A stretch of DNA of 64,000 nucleotides from Virgibacillus_O sediminis (GCF_042643265.1 NZ_JBHRRZ010000037.1:99044-163043); one strand, 5' to 3'; counted from the stretch's first letter, positions 8,251 to 16,024 are shown. The notes: generated by a model from the letters alone, not told the origin. Program-made: numbers and translations.

Positions 8251-9747
8251 ATGGAGACAATCTCACTAGGTACCGATAAGCTGACGAACTTTATTGACGG
8301 AGAGTGGCAGGAGGCAAATGAAACGGCGGCAGTGGTTAATCCGGCAACAGGGGAGGAAATCGTGCAGGTTCCTCTGTCGGATGAAGGCGCTGTGGAGCGG
8401 GCAGTAAAGGCTGCCAAGAAGGCGCAGAAAGAATGGGCACTTGTCCCGGCACCGCAGAGGGCGGAAGTGCTGTATCAGGTCGGCTATCTGATGAAACAGC
8501 GGAAAGAGCGGCTGTCCCAACTTCTCACGATGGAGAATGGGAAGGTGCTGGAGGAGGCACGGGGCGAGGTGCAGGAAGGGATTGATATGGCTTTTTATAT
8601 GGCGGGGGAGGGGCGCCGGCTGTTCGGACATACCACCCCGGCCGAACTGAAAGATAAATTCGCCATGAGCCAGCGGGCACCTGTTGGTGTAGTTGGTATT
8701 ATTACACCCTGGAATTTTCCGATTGCGATTGCCACCTGGAAATCATTCCCGGCCATTGTAGCAGGGAATGCAGTCATTTGGAAACCGGCGACAGAGACAC
8801 CGGTCATGGCGTATGAACTGGCAAAAATCTTTGAGGAAGCAGGCCTCCCGAAAGGAATTATAAATGTTGTGTTCGGCAGTGGCTCCGTAGTCGGAGACGC
8901 AATGGTCCACCACCCTGATATCCGGGTGATTTCCTTTACCGGATCCAATGAGACGGGCAGGAACATTGCTGGAGAGTGTGGCAGGCAGCTGAAGAAGGTC
9001 TCCCTGGAGATGGGGGGTAAAAACGCGGTAATCGTCATGGACGATGCCGACTTGGATTTGGCCGTGGACGGTATCCTTTGGAGCGCTTTTGGTACGAGCG
9101 GGCAGCGCTGCACGGCATGCAGCCGGGTGATCGTCCATGAAAAGGTGAAAACAGACCTGGAAGAACGTCTGCTGGCCAAAATGAAGGACCTTACCATCGG
9201 GAATGGATTGGATGAGAAGAATAAAGTCGGACCGATCATCAATAAGGCGGGACTGGATAAGATCAAGCAATATATTGAAATTGGCAAAAACGAAGGAGCA
9301 AAGCTGCTGGCAGGCGGCTCTCCGCTTGAAGATGAAGCATATCGCGGAGGGCATTACTTCGCACCCACCCTATTTACCGATGCAACAGCGGATATGCGAA
9401 TTTCCAGGGAGGAGATCTTTGGGCCTGTTGTATCACTTATCCCGGTAAACAGCTTGGAGGAGGCCATAGAGGCAAACAATCAGGTGGAATATGGGCTTTC
9501 CAGTTCCATCTTCACGAGAGACGTCAATCGGGTATTCCAGGCCCAGCGTGATTTGGACACTGGAATTGTCTATGTCAATGCCGGAACTACCGGAGCGGAA
9601 ATCCATCTGCCATTTGGCGGAACGAAGGGAACCGGCAACGGCCATCGGGACTCCGGGGTGCAGGCACTTGATGTATTTACAGAGTGGAAGGCAGTCTATG
9701 TGGATTACAGCGGCAAATTGCAGCGTGCACAGATTGATGTAGACTAG
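8251..9747 (+). CDS. NAD(P)-dependent aldehyde dehydrogenase, predicted aminoadipate/glutarate semialdehyde dehydrogenase
   Basis: Aldehyde dehydrogenase superfamily, 498 residues. The catalytic cysteine is in TSGQRCTACSRV, the general-base glutamate in SLEMGGKNAVIV, and the cofactor loop FTGSNETGRN is intact. Three in-frame ATGs are possible (8227, 8245, 8251); AAAGGGAGG ends 7 nt before 8251, which I choose. In this operon two aldehydes need oxidation: 2-aminoadipate semialdehyde made by lysine dehydrogenase, and glutarate semialdehyde if the ThDP enzyme decarboxylates 2-oxoadipate. Only one aldehyde dehydrogenase is encoded, so it may serve both steps. The assignment rests on context; the family is clear. 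Confidence 0.9.
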   Translation: METISLGTDKLTNFIDGEWQEANETAAVVNPATGEEIVQVPLSDEGAVERAVKAAKKAQKEWALVPAPQRAEVLYQVGYLMKQRKERLSQLLTMENGKVLEEARGEVQEGIDMAFYMAGEGRRLFGHTTPAELKDKFAMSQRAPVGVVGIITPWNFPIAIATWKSFPAIVAGNAVIWKPATETPVMAYELAKIFEEAGLPKGIINVVFGSGSVVGDAMVHHPDIRVISFTGSNETGRNIAGECGRQLKKVSLEMGGKNAVIVMDDADLDLAVDGILWSAFGTSGQRCTACSRVIVHEKVKTDLEERLLAKMKDLTIGNGLDEKNKVGPIINKAGLDKIKQYIEIGKNEGAKLLAGGSPLEDEAYRGGHYFAPTLFTDATADMRISREEIFGPVVSLIPVNSLEEAIEANNQVEYGLSSSIFTRDVNRVFQAQRDLDTGIVYVNAGTTGAEIHLPFGGTKGTGNGHRDSGVQALDVFTEWKAVYVDYSGKLQRAQIDVD

Positions 9748-9785
9748 GGGGAATTTCCAAACGGAATTTTTCAAGGGGGGATTGG

Positions 9786-10958
9786 ATGAAAATAGGTGTG
9801 TTGGGTTCCGGGTTGATGGGCAAAGAAGCAGCAAGGGACTTGGCGGCTAGCAGCGGGGTAAAAAAGGTAGGGCTCGCAGATATCGATCCGGACCGGGCCC
9901 GTCAAGTCGTCCGGCAGCTGGACTCTGCCAAGGTGAAGGCCTACCAAGTGGATGCCTCCGATGAAGTGGAACTGGCAGCATTTATGAGGAAATTCGACTG
10001 CATTATCAATGCGCTGTTCTATTCTTTTAATGAAACAGTTGCGAAGACAGCCATCAAGACGGGGGTTCATTCCATTGATCTGGGGGGCCATATCGGCCAT
10101 ATGACAGATAAGGTACTGGCACTGCATGAGGATGCGGAAAGAAATGGTGTCACCCTGATCCCCGATCTTGGGGTAGCCCCGGGAATGATCAATATCCTGT
10201 CAGGCTTCGGTGCAGGGAAACTGGATAGCCTTCAGTCCATTCGTCTGTTTGTCGGAGGCATTCCCGTAAAACCAGAACCACCGCTTGAATATAATCATGT
10301 ATTTTCAATGGAAGGGGTATTTGACCACTATACCGATCCGTCCCTGATCATCCGGAACGGCGTAAAACAGGAAATCCCCTCTTTATCTGAAGTGGAGCGG
10401 GTGCATTTCGAGCATTTCGGTCCCCTCGAGGCCTTCCATACATCCGGCGGGACATCCACGCTGTCACTTTCCTACCCGCAGCTGGAAACCCTGGAATATA
10501 AGACGATCCGTTACCCGGGGCATGCAGAGAAGTTCAAGCTGCTTGTGGATTTGAATTTGACTCGGATGGGTTATGAAGTGGAGGTGGATGGACGAAGCAT
10601 TAATCCGCGGCAGGTTCTCCTGAAAGTGCTGGATCCAATAGTCGATCTCAAGGATAAAAAGGATGCCGTACTGCTTCGCGTTCTGGTAGGCGGTGAAGAA
10701 GGCGGAGCTTCTGTCGCTCATCAGTATGAGATGACTACCTACAGAGATCCGGATACAAATGTGACTGCGATGGCGAGGGCCACGGCCAACACTGTTTCCG
10801 TCGTGGCACAGATGATTGCATCAGGGACCATCAGCAAGAGAGGCGTACATCCTCCGGAGAAAATCGTCCCGGGCGACTTGTATATCAAGGAAATGGCTGC
10901 TAGAGGAGTAGAAATAAAAGAACAGCGCCTCGGCGAGGATACGAATATACAAGTATAA
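9786..10958 (+). CDS. lysDH: L-lysine 6-dehydrogenase
   Basis: Saccharopine-dehydrogenase-fold enzyme of 390 residues. Its Rossmann motif GVLGSGLMGKEAARDL at the N-terminus and conserved blocks NALFYSFNETVAKTAI, GVHSIDLGGHIGHMTD, PDLGVAPGMINILSG and HTSGGTSTLS closely resemble the lysine 6-dehydrogenase of Geobacillus as I recall it. That enzyme oxidatively deaminates the epsilon-amino group of L-lysine with NAD, giving 2-aminoadipate 6-semialdehyde (in equilibrium with piperideine-6-carboxylate) and ammonia. AAGGGGGG precedes the ATG. It is the fourth gene of the operon, 38 nt after the aldehyde dehydrogenase that would take its product. Confidence 0.9.
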   Translation: MKIGVLGSGLMGKEAARDLAASSGVKKVGLADIDPDRARQVVRQLDSAKVKAYQVDASDEVELAAFMRKFDCIINALFYSFNETVAKTAIKTGVHSIDLGGHIGHMTDKVLALHEDAERNGVTLIPDLGVAPGMINILSGFGAGKLDSLQSIRLFVGGIPVKPEPPLEYNHVFSMEGVFDHYTDPSLIIRNGVKQEIPSLSEVERVHFEHFGPLEAFHTSGGTSTLSLSYPQLETLEYKTIRYPGHAEKFKLLVDLNLTRMGYEVEVDGRSINPRQVLLKVLDPIVDLKDKKDAVLLRVLVGGEEGGASVAHQYEMTTYRDPDTNVTAMARATANTVSVVAQMIASGTISKRGVHPPEKIVPGDLYIKEMAARGVEIKEQRLGEDTNIQV

Positions 10959-10962
10959 TAGA

Positions 10963-10992
10963 GGGCCGCCATGTGCGGTCCCATTTCCTTTT
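10963..10992 (+). terminator. Weak intrinsic terminator after lysDH
   Basis: GGGCCGC (10963-10969) can pair with GCGGTCC (10975-10981), one G-U pair, 5-nt loop, followed by ATTTCCTTTT. The T-run is interrupted, so some readthrough into the DUF3870 gene is likely. Confidence 0.45.
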
Positions 10993-11020
10993 AATGGGAA
11001 AGGAACACGTTTGGTATAAT
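10991..11020 (+). promoter_or_regulatory. Possible promoter for the DUF3870 gene
   Basis: TATAAT at 11015-11020 with a weak -35 (TTAATG, 10991-10996) 18 nt upstream, ending 37 nt before the ATG. Confidence 0.4.
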
Positions 11021-11057
11021 ACATACAAAAGATGATTGGGGAAGGGAAGGGGAAAAC

Positions 11058-11372
11058 ATGAATACAGTATTTATTGCCGGCCACTCCAGACTGCCTACGG
11101 GAATGGCCGCCCAAAGCATGTATGAAACATTGACCATCACAGCGGAAATCGATAAAAAATACGGCGTGATTGTCGCCGCGAACTGTACCCTGGCCACAGA
11201 ACACGGCAGGCAATTCATCCAACAGCTGCTCCGGGGCCACAGTCTGAAGGAGGGCATTGAAGGGCCGGTGGAATCAGTAAAAGAACATTACCGTGGAAAA
11301 GCCGGCAATGCATTAGTCTCAGCATTGAAGGATCTATATAAACAGTACGCAAGTTATATAGAAGGGTCTTGA
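11058..11372 (+). CDS. DUF3870 family protein of unknown function
   Basis: A small soluble protein of 104 residues, recognised as DUF3870 from its opening FIAGHSRLPTGMAAQ and the TITAEID...GVIVAANCTLAT segment; there is no signal peptide or membrane segment. AAGGGG precedes the ATG by 5 nt. It sits between lysine 6-dehydrogenase and the convergent CoA-transferase/glutaryl-CoA dehydrogenase pair, with a possible terminator and promoter of its own. The function is not known. A conserved single cysteine (in AANCTLAT) and the catabolic setting suggest a role linked to lysine or CoA-ester metabolism, but nothing in the sequence shows catalysis. Confidence 0.75.
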   Translation: MNTVFIAGHSRLPTGMAAQSMYETLTITAEIDKKYGVIVAANCTLATEHGRQFIQQLLRGHSLKEGIEGPVESVKEHYRGKAGNALVSALKDLYKQYASYIEGS

Positions 11373-11380
11373 ACCCTGGG

Positions 11381-11460
11381 TGAGCTGGTGATAAAAGTGG
11401 GGAACAGCGGATAAGTGGTGTGAGCTGGTGATAAACCAGCCCATCATGGGATAAAAGCAG
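11381..11460 (+). repeat. 20-bp phased GATAA array (locus 1 of the ATCNGC/GATAA family)
   Basis: TGAGCTGGTGATAAA recurs at 11381 and 11421 (40 bp apart), and GATAA occurs at 11390, 11410, 11430 and 11450, exactly every 20 bp. It lies just downstream of the DUF3870 stop. The phasing matches the arrays near 22.8, 34.6, 44.1 and 54.5 kb. Confidence 0.6.
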
Positions 11461-11485
11461 GCACTAGCCGGTAGTAAATTTAAAA

Positions 11486-11729
11486 GAGACTGGGACATAT
11501 TTAAAACGTTTAACTCTAATGACGAAAAATGAACTGAATTAGTGGAGGAAATATACGTAGAATCCTGCGGGAGGAAAGGCATAGGTGAGACCCCACAGTG
11601 CGTAGCACGAGGAGGCTCACCAGCTGACCGCGGAAAGCGGAGTGTATTTCCGGAACGGGTGATATCCACTAATCAAATTTTTTAGTTAGTTCTTATTCAT
11701 CTTAGGGTAAACATTTTTGTCCCAGCCTC
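11486..11729. repeat. TGGGACA terminal-inverted-repeat element, copy A
   Basis: A 244-bp element bounded by GAGACTGGGACA (11486-11497) and TGTCCCAGCCTC (11718-11729). The interior shares long blocks with copy B at 30853-31097: GTGGAGGAAATATACGTAGA, GGTGAGACCCC, GAGGCTCA and CGGAAAGCG. It has no credible coding frame. It sits between the convergent DUF3870 and acyl-CoA dehydrogenase genes. Such MITE-like, non-autonomous elements are widespread in Bacillaceae genomes. Confidence 0.85.
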
Positions 11730-11740
11730 TGTCAAATCTA

Positions 11741-12943
11741 TTATTTTACAAGTTCACCTTCCCAGGCGGGCAATGATTTGTTGAGCGGCTTATCTTCGCG
11801 GTAGCCGAGTACATATTCTGCCTGCATGACAGTATGGATCTCCCGGGTTCCTTCGTAGATGACCGGTGCTTTGGAGTTCCTCAGGTAGCGTTCCACCGGA
11901 TATTCATCTGAGAATCCATAGGCACCGTGCACCTGTACCGCATCATCAGCTGCTTTGTTGGCGAAGTCACATGCCTGCCATTTGGCAAGGGAGGTTTCCC
12001 TTGTATTTCGTTTTCCTTTATTTTTCAACTCACCGGCGCGATAAACGAGCAGGCGGCTCATCTGCAGTCCGGCTTCCATATTGGCGATCATTTGCTGGAC
12101 CAGCTGATGTTGGCCGATTTCTTTTCCGAATGTCTTCCGCTCATGACAATACTTCACACTTGCTTCCAGACATGCCATGATCTGCCCGACAGCTCCGGCG
12201 GCAACGGTGAAACGGCCATTATCCAGAGCCGACATGGCAATCTTGAATCCTTCCCCTTCTTCGCCAAGCAGGTTTTCTTTCGGCACTTTTACATTATCGA
12301 AGAAGATTTCTCCTGTATTACCGGAGCGGATGCCGAGCTTTCCTTTGATGGCTTTGGATGAGAAGCCTTCCCAGCTGCGTTCCACGATGAATGCGGAAAT
12401 GCCTTTATGGCGCTCGGATTTATCACCGGTATAGGCGAAGACGAGAAAATGGTCGGCGATGTCGCATAGGGAAATCCATGTCTTCTGACCGTTCAGGATA
12501 TAGTGGTCGCCATCCTTGACCGCCGTTGTCTGCATGGATGCTACGTCAGAGCCGGCACCTGGCTCTGTCAGACCGAAGGCGCCAATCTTCTCCCCTTTGG
12601 CCTGTGGTGTTAAATACTTCTTTTTTTGTTCTTCATTTGCCCATTGCAGCAGGGTCATACTGTTCAATCCGGTATGGACAGAAACTGCTGTCCGGAAGGC
12701 TGTGTCTCCTCGCTCCAACTCCTCACAGACGATGGCGAGTGAATTATAATCCATCCCGCTTCCGCCATACTCCTCCGGTATACATACTCCCATGAATCCG
12801 AGCTCTGCCAGTTTCGGCAAAATGGAGGGATCAAATTGCCCTTCACGATCCCACTCTGCAATATACGGCATAATCTCCTTATCGGTAAAGTTTCTGACGG
12901 TCTGGCGTAGCAGTTGCTGTTCTTCGGTAAATTCAAAATTCAT
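11741..12943 (-). CDS. gcdH: Acyl-CoA dehydrogenase, predicted glutaryl-CoA dehydrogenase
   Basis: FAD-dependent acyl-CoA dehydrogenase of 400 residues. The start is set at the ATG at 12943, 9 nt after AAGGAG; the ATG at 12952 abuts that site. Motifs are FGLTEPGAGSD (flavin/substrate loop), RKTFGKEIGQHQ and the catalytic Glu364 in VIYEGTREIH. Two residues that I recall as diagnostic of human glutaryl-CoA dehydrogenase, Glu87 and Arg94 (the arginine binds the distal carboxylate), have counterparts Glu77 and Arg84 in ELERGDTAFRTAVSVH. The enzyme would oxidise and decarboxylate glutaryl-CoA to crotonyl-CoA. It is cotranscribed behind a CoA-transferase, 14 nt away, which fits. A general short-chain acyl-CoA dehydrogenase is the alternative. 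Confidence 0.85.
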   Translation of the reverse strand: MNFEFTEEQQLLRQTVRNFTDKEIMPYIAEWDREGQFDPSILPKLAELGFMGVCIPEEYGGSGMDYNSLAIVCEELERGDTAFRTAVSVHTGLNSMTLLQWANEEQKKKYLTPQAKGEKIGAFGLTEPGAGSDVASMQTTAVKDGDHYILNGQKTWISLCDIADHFLVFAYTGDKSERHKGISAFIVERSWEGFSSKAIKGKLGIRSGNTGEIFFDNVKVPKENLLGEEGEGFKIAMSALDNGRFTVAAGAVGQIMACLEASVKYCHERKTFGKEIGQHQLVQQMIANMEAGLQMSRLLVYRAGELKNKGKRNTRETSLAKWQACDFANKAADDAVQVHGAYGFSDEYPVERYLRNSKAPVIYEGTREIHTVMQAEYVLGYREDKPLNKSLPAWEGELVK

Positions 12944-12957
12944 ATGGTTCATCTCCT

Positions 12958-14106
12958 TTATTTTTGTTTGGCTTGGCCTAGGATTTCCTCATTATGCTCT
13001 CCCGGGTCAGGTGGAGCCCGGTGGATGTGGACAGGAGTCCGCGACAGTTTTAGCGGGCTGCCGACCATTTTGACGATTCCTGCTGTCTGGTGCTCTGCTT
13101 CTACAAACATTTCCCTTGCCTGAAGCTGGGGGTCATTTCCAACTTCTTCAATGGTCTGAATCGGGCCGCACGGGATTCCATGCTCCCTGCATTTTTCCAG
13201 CCAATAGTCGGCTGTGTGCTTTTTGAATTCTGCCTGCAGCAGTGGAACCAGTTCATCCCGGTGTGCGACACGGGAAGGATTGGTATGGAATCTCTCGTCC
13301 TTTCCAAATTCTTCCCGTCCTATCAGCCGGCATAGTGCTTGGTATTGGCGGTCGTTTCCGACAGCAATGACCATTTGCTTATCACTGGCTTCGAATGTCT
13401 GGTACGGCACGATATTGGCATGATGGTTGCCTAGCGGGCGGGGGACTTCACCGGACATCAGGTAATTGCTGCCGATATTGACCAAAGAGCTTACAGCTGC
13501 ATCATAAAGGGATAAATCCAACTTCTGGCCGCGGCCGGATACGGTACGTTCCAGCAGTGCACCCTGAATGCCGATGCAGGCATATAAGCCGGTCAGTATG
13601 TCGGTGATCGCCACGCCGACTTTCTGTGGGCCGGACTCGGCATCCCCGGTAATGCTCATCAGGCCGCTCATCGCCTGGATGATGAAATCATAGCCTGGCA
13701 TCTGCTTATATGGCCCGGTTTCCCCGAAGCCGGTAATGGAACAGTAGACAAGCCCGGGATTGATTTCCTCCAATATGCTGTAGTCCAGCCCGAATTTCTC
13801 CATCGTCCCCGACTTGAAGTTATGGATCAATACATCGCTTTCTCCGACCAGTTCCTTGATAATATCTGTTCCTTCTTTCGTCTTGAGGTCCACGGTAATC
13901 GCTTTTTTGTTGCGATTGGCGGATAGGTAATAGGCACTTACGTCCTCCTGAAAAGGGGGACCCCATTTTCTGGTCTCATCGCTGCCGCCCGGTGCTTCGA
14001 CCTTGATGACTTCCGCTCCGAGATCCCCGAGTATCATGGTGCAGTAAGGGCCGGCAAGTACACGGGAAAGATCCAGCACTTTAATATGCTCCAGAGCTCC
14101 TTTCAT
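12958..14106 (-). CDS. Family III (CaiB/BaiF) CoA-transferase, predicted succinyl-CoA:glutarate CoA-transferase
   Basis: Class III CoA-transferase of 382 residues. It shows the N-terminal VLDLSRVLAGPYCTMILGDLGAE, a VDLKTKEG segment, and the catalytic aspartate Asp169 in VGVAITDILTGLYA, at the same number as in formyl-CoA transferase and CaiB. AGGAGG precedes the ATG at 14106. It is first in a two-gene operon with a predicted glutaryl-CoA dehydrogenase, opposite the lysine 6-dehydrogenase operon. The simplest role is activation of glutarate with CoA from succinyl-CoA, as the human SUGCT does. The acceptor is inferred; the family is certain. A long leader with its own terminator precedes the gene. 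Confidence 0.85.
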   Translation of the reverse strand: MKGALEHIKVLDLSRVLAGPYCTMILGDLGAEVIKVEAPGGSDETRKWGPPFQEDVSAYYLSANRNKKAITVDLKTKEGTDIIKELVGESDVLIHNFKSGTMEKFGLDYSILEEINPGLVYCSITGFGETGPYKQMPGYDFIIQAMSGLMSITGDAESGPQKVGVAITDILTGLYACIGIQGALLERTVSGRGQKLDLSLYDAAVSSLVNIGSNYLMSGEVPRPLGNHHANIVPYQTFEASDKQMVIAVGNDRQYQALCRLIGREEFGKDERFHTNPSRVAHRDELVPLLQAEFKKHTADYWLEKCREHGIPCGPIQTIEEVGNDPQLQAREMFVEAEHQTAGIVKMVGSPLKLSRTPVHIHRAPPDPGEHNEEILGQAKQK

Positions 14107-14151
14107 CGGCCATCCTCCTGTCTGATATTTGGTCTATAACTGTTATGCCAT

Positions 14152-14210
14152 AAAAAAAGCCAGCTCCAATGGGTTACAGCATAGCGCTGTAATTCAACAT
14201 GGAACTGGCT
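14152..14210 (-). terminator. Leader terminator (possible attenuator) upstream of the CoA-transferase gene
   Basis: On the minus strand AGCCAGTTCCA (14200-14210) pairs with TGGAGCTGGCT (14158-14168), with a nested TTACAGC/GCTGTAA hairpin inside, followed by seven T. It lies 45 nt before the gene and about 135 nt after the likely transcription start. Just upstream GGAACT, in the loop of a CTTACC/GGTAAG hairpin, is complementary to AGTTCC of the terminator arm, so an alternative pairing exists. No known riboswitch or T-box consensus was recognised. Confidence 0.7.
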
Positions 14211-14347
14211 CTTACCTGTTGGGACAAGTTCCGGTAAGGAATTGTGAACAGGCTAGGCAGTAGGTATTGGTTTTGAAAAAATCGGTACGTGTTTCATTAA
14301 TCATGGGTTTATACGCGGAGGCGCTCAGCCATGATTTAATTAATTTT

Positions 14348-14376
14348 ATTGTACATTAATTCTGACAGTTTGTAAA
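14348..14376 (-). promoter_or_regulatory. SigA-type promoter of the CoA-transferase/GCDH operon
   Basis: TTTACA (14371-14376) and TACAAT (14348-14353) on the minus strand with 17-nt spacing. The implied transcript has a leader of about 235 nt before the ATG at 14106. The stretch 14377-14767, between this promoter and the next one, shows no gene or element that I recognise. Confidence 0.65.
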
Positions 14377-14767
14377 CGGTTTCTTTAATCTTTCTTTGGC
14401 AACTTTTAAATTTCTGACATAGGCAGTTCGCTCGCAAACGTGGAAGCCAGAAGTACTTTTGGGATTAACTTTACAGTTAATCAAAATGGTAAATCGAAAT
14501 CAAAAAATAAAGATTTTGGATCCAAATAATATAGAGCAAAAAATATACGGGAAATATAGATCAGCCCCCCGATAGGCTAATACTTTAGTGCAACTGGGCT
14601 GTTGGTCCTTTTCTCACGCACTTCTCCCTCCGTCTCAAAAATCCGCCTTTATTTTCCTAATTTACCCTAGTTTCGGTGATTACGGATTCCTCATCCATTA
14701 TCTTCCTCTTTTCCCTCCGAAAAAGCGGACGATAATAACATTTTTTATGATTAATGTTCACTTTTTA

Positions 14768-14796
14768 TTGATTATCTTCTGCTTCTCTGTTATATT
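14768..14796 (+). promoter_or_regulatory. SigA-type promoter of the nucleoside salvage operon
   Basis: TTGATT (14768-14773) and TATATT (14791-14796), 17-nt spacing, immediately upstream of the purine riboswitch. Confidence 0.65.
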
Positions 14797-14815
14797 AACA
14801 AAGTGCTAAATATCA

Positions 14816-15022
14816 TTACTCGTATATTCTCAGTAATATGGTCTGAGTGTCTCTACCTGGTTTCCACTGAAAAAACCGGACTACGAGTTAAAGTATAGGG
14901 ATGATTGTTGTCTATGATAACAGTCACTTCCAAATTATAATGTAGCCCTTTTTTGCTACATTATATATACTTAGCTCGTAGGTCTAAAGACGTAGAGGGA
15001 ATTCTATGTTTTAGACCTTTTT
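14816..15022 (+). promoter_or_regulatory. Guanine-type purine riboswitch with terminator
   Basis: The aptamer spans about 14816-14890. P1 strands ACTCGTA and TACGAGT flank the core AATATGGTCTGAGTGTCTCTACC, whose two arms and TCTCTACC joining strand match the purine riboswitch consensus. The key specificity base just before the 3' P1 strand (GGAC-TACGAG) is C, as in guanine aptamers, not U as in adenine aptamers. Downstream, AGGTCTAAA (14980-14988) pairs with TTTAGACCT before a T-run, forming a terminator. CTCGTAG (14975-14981) can instead pair with the P1 strand CTACGAG (14881-14887). Guanine binding should therefore stabilise P1, release the terminator and shut the operon off. An extra 11-bp hairpin lies at 14936-14965. 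Confidence 0.92.
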
Positions 15023-15069
15023 ATTTTGGCCAATATTGAGAATATATCAAACATCCAGGAGGTAGCAAA

Positions 15070-16011
15070 ATGATTAAAAATGTATATCTAAATCATGATG
15101 GAGGAGTAGACGATCTAGTCTCTTTATTCCTCTTACTACAAATGAAAAATGTGAATTTACTAGGTGTAGGCGTAATTCCTGCAGACTGTTATTTAGAACC
15201 GGCAATGTATGCTAGCAGAAAGATTATCGATAGATTTGGGAACGGTGAAAAGATAGAAGTTGCAGCTTCTAATTCCCGTGGAAAAAATCCTTTCCCGAAA
15301 GACTGGCGTATGCACGCATTTTTTGTTGATGCATTACCACTCTTGAATGAATCTGGACAGATTCAAACAAAAGAATCGGAATTACCGGCACATGAACATC
15401 TGATCAAAGTACTTCGCGAGAGTGATTCACCAGTAACATTAGTTTTTATAGGGCCATTAACTGATTTGGCCCGTGCACTTCAAACTGCCCCAGAAATCGA
15501 GCAAAACATTGAAAAATTAGTTTGGATGGGTGGTACCTTCCTAGAAAATGGCAACGTGGAAGAGCCAGAACATGATGGGACAGCAGAATGGAATGCATTC
15601 TGGGATCCAGAAGCTGTCAAAGTAGTATGGGACAGCTCCATCCCTATCGATCTGGTTGCCCTGGAAAGTACGAATATGGTCCCTCTTACGTTAGATGTCA
15701 GAAATACATGGGCATCCCAGAGACAGGATATAGGAATTGATTTCTTGGGCCAGTGTTACGCGATGGTTCCACCATTGGTTCATTTTCAAACAAATTCCAC
15801 TTACTTTTTGTGGGACGTCCTGACTACTGCCAGTATCGGAAATAGCGAATTAGTGAAGAAGAAACAAGTGAAATCCATCGTTCATCCGTCAGGAGCCAGC
15901 CAAGGCAGGACGGAACTCTCTGAAAACGGAAGAGAAGTGGAATTAGTCTATGAAGTGGATCGGGACAGCTTCTTTGACTACATCACAGAATTGGCAAAAC
16001 AAAATAAATGA
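15070..16011 (+). CDS. Nucleoside hydrolase, IAG-NH-like
   Basis: Nucleoside hydrolase of 313 residues that splits the N-glycosidic bond of ribonucleosides to base and ribose. Blocks NPFPKDWR, DGTAEWNAFWDPEA and the C-terminal YFLWDVLTTA resemble the trypanosomal inosine-adenosine-guanosine hydrolase more than IU-type enzymes, suggesting purine preference. The N-terminal motif is NHDGGVDD: the catalytic base Asp10 and calcium ligands Asp14/Asp15 are present, but the usual Asp8 is Asn. AGGAGG precedes the ATG. It is the first gene after a guanine riboswitch and is followed 13 nt later by a second, different nucleoside hydrolase. Confidence 0.9.
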   Translation: MIKNVYLNHDGGVDDLVSLFLLLQMKNVNLLGVGVIPADCYLEPAMYASRKIIDRFGNGEKIEVAASNSRGKNPFPKDWRMHAFFVDALPLLNESGQIQTKESELPAHEHLIKVLRESDSPVTLVFIGPLTDLARALQTAPEIEQNIEKLVWMGGTFLENGNVEEPEHDGTAEWNAFWDPEAVKVVWDSSIPIDLVALESTNMVPLTLDVRNTWASQRQDIGIDFLGQCYAMVPPLVHFQTNSTYFLWDVLTTASIGNSELVKKKQVKSIVHPSGASQGRTELSENGREVELVYEVDRDSFFDYITELAKQNK

Positions 16012-16024
16012 GGAGAAATAGGCC

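Noticed and set aside
14210..14345. Possible c-di-GMP-I riboswitch in the CoA-transferase leader (GCGCCTCCG...TAAACC)
   Set aside because: Only a short resemblance to the GCAAAGCC-CCGG part; the GNRA tetraloop/receptor and second stem are missing.
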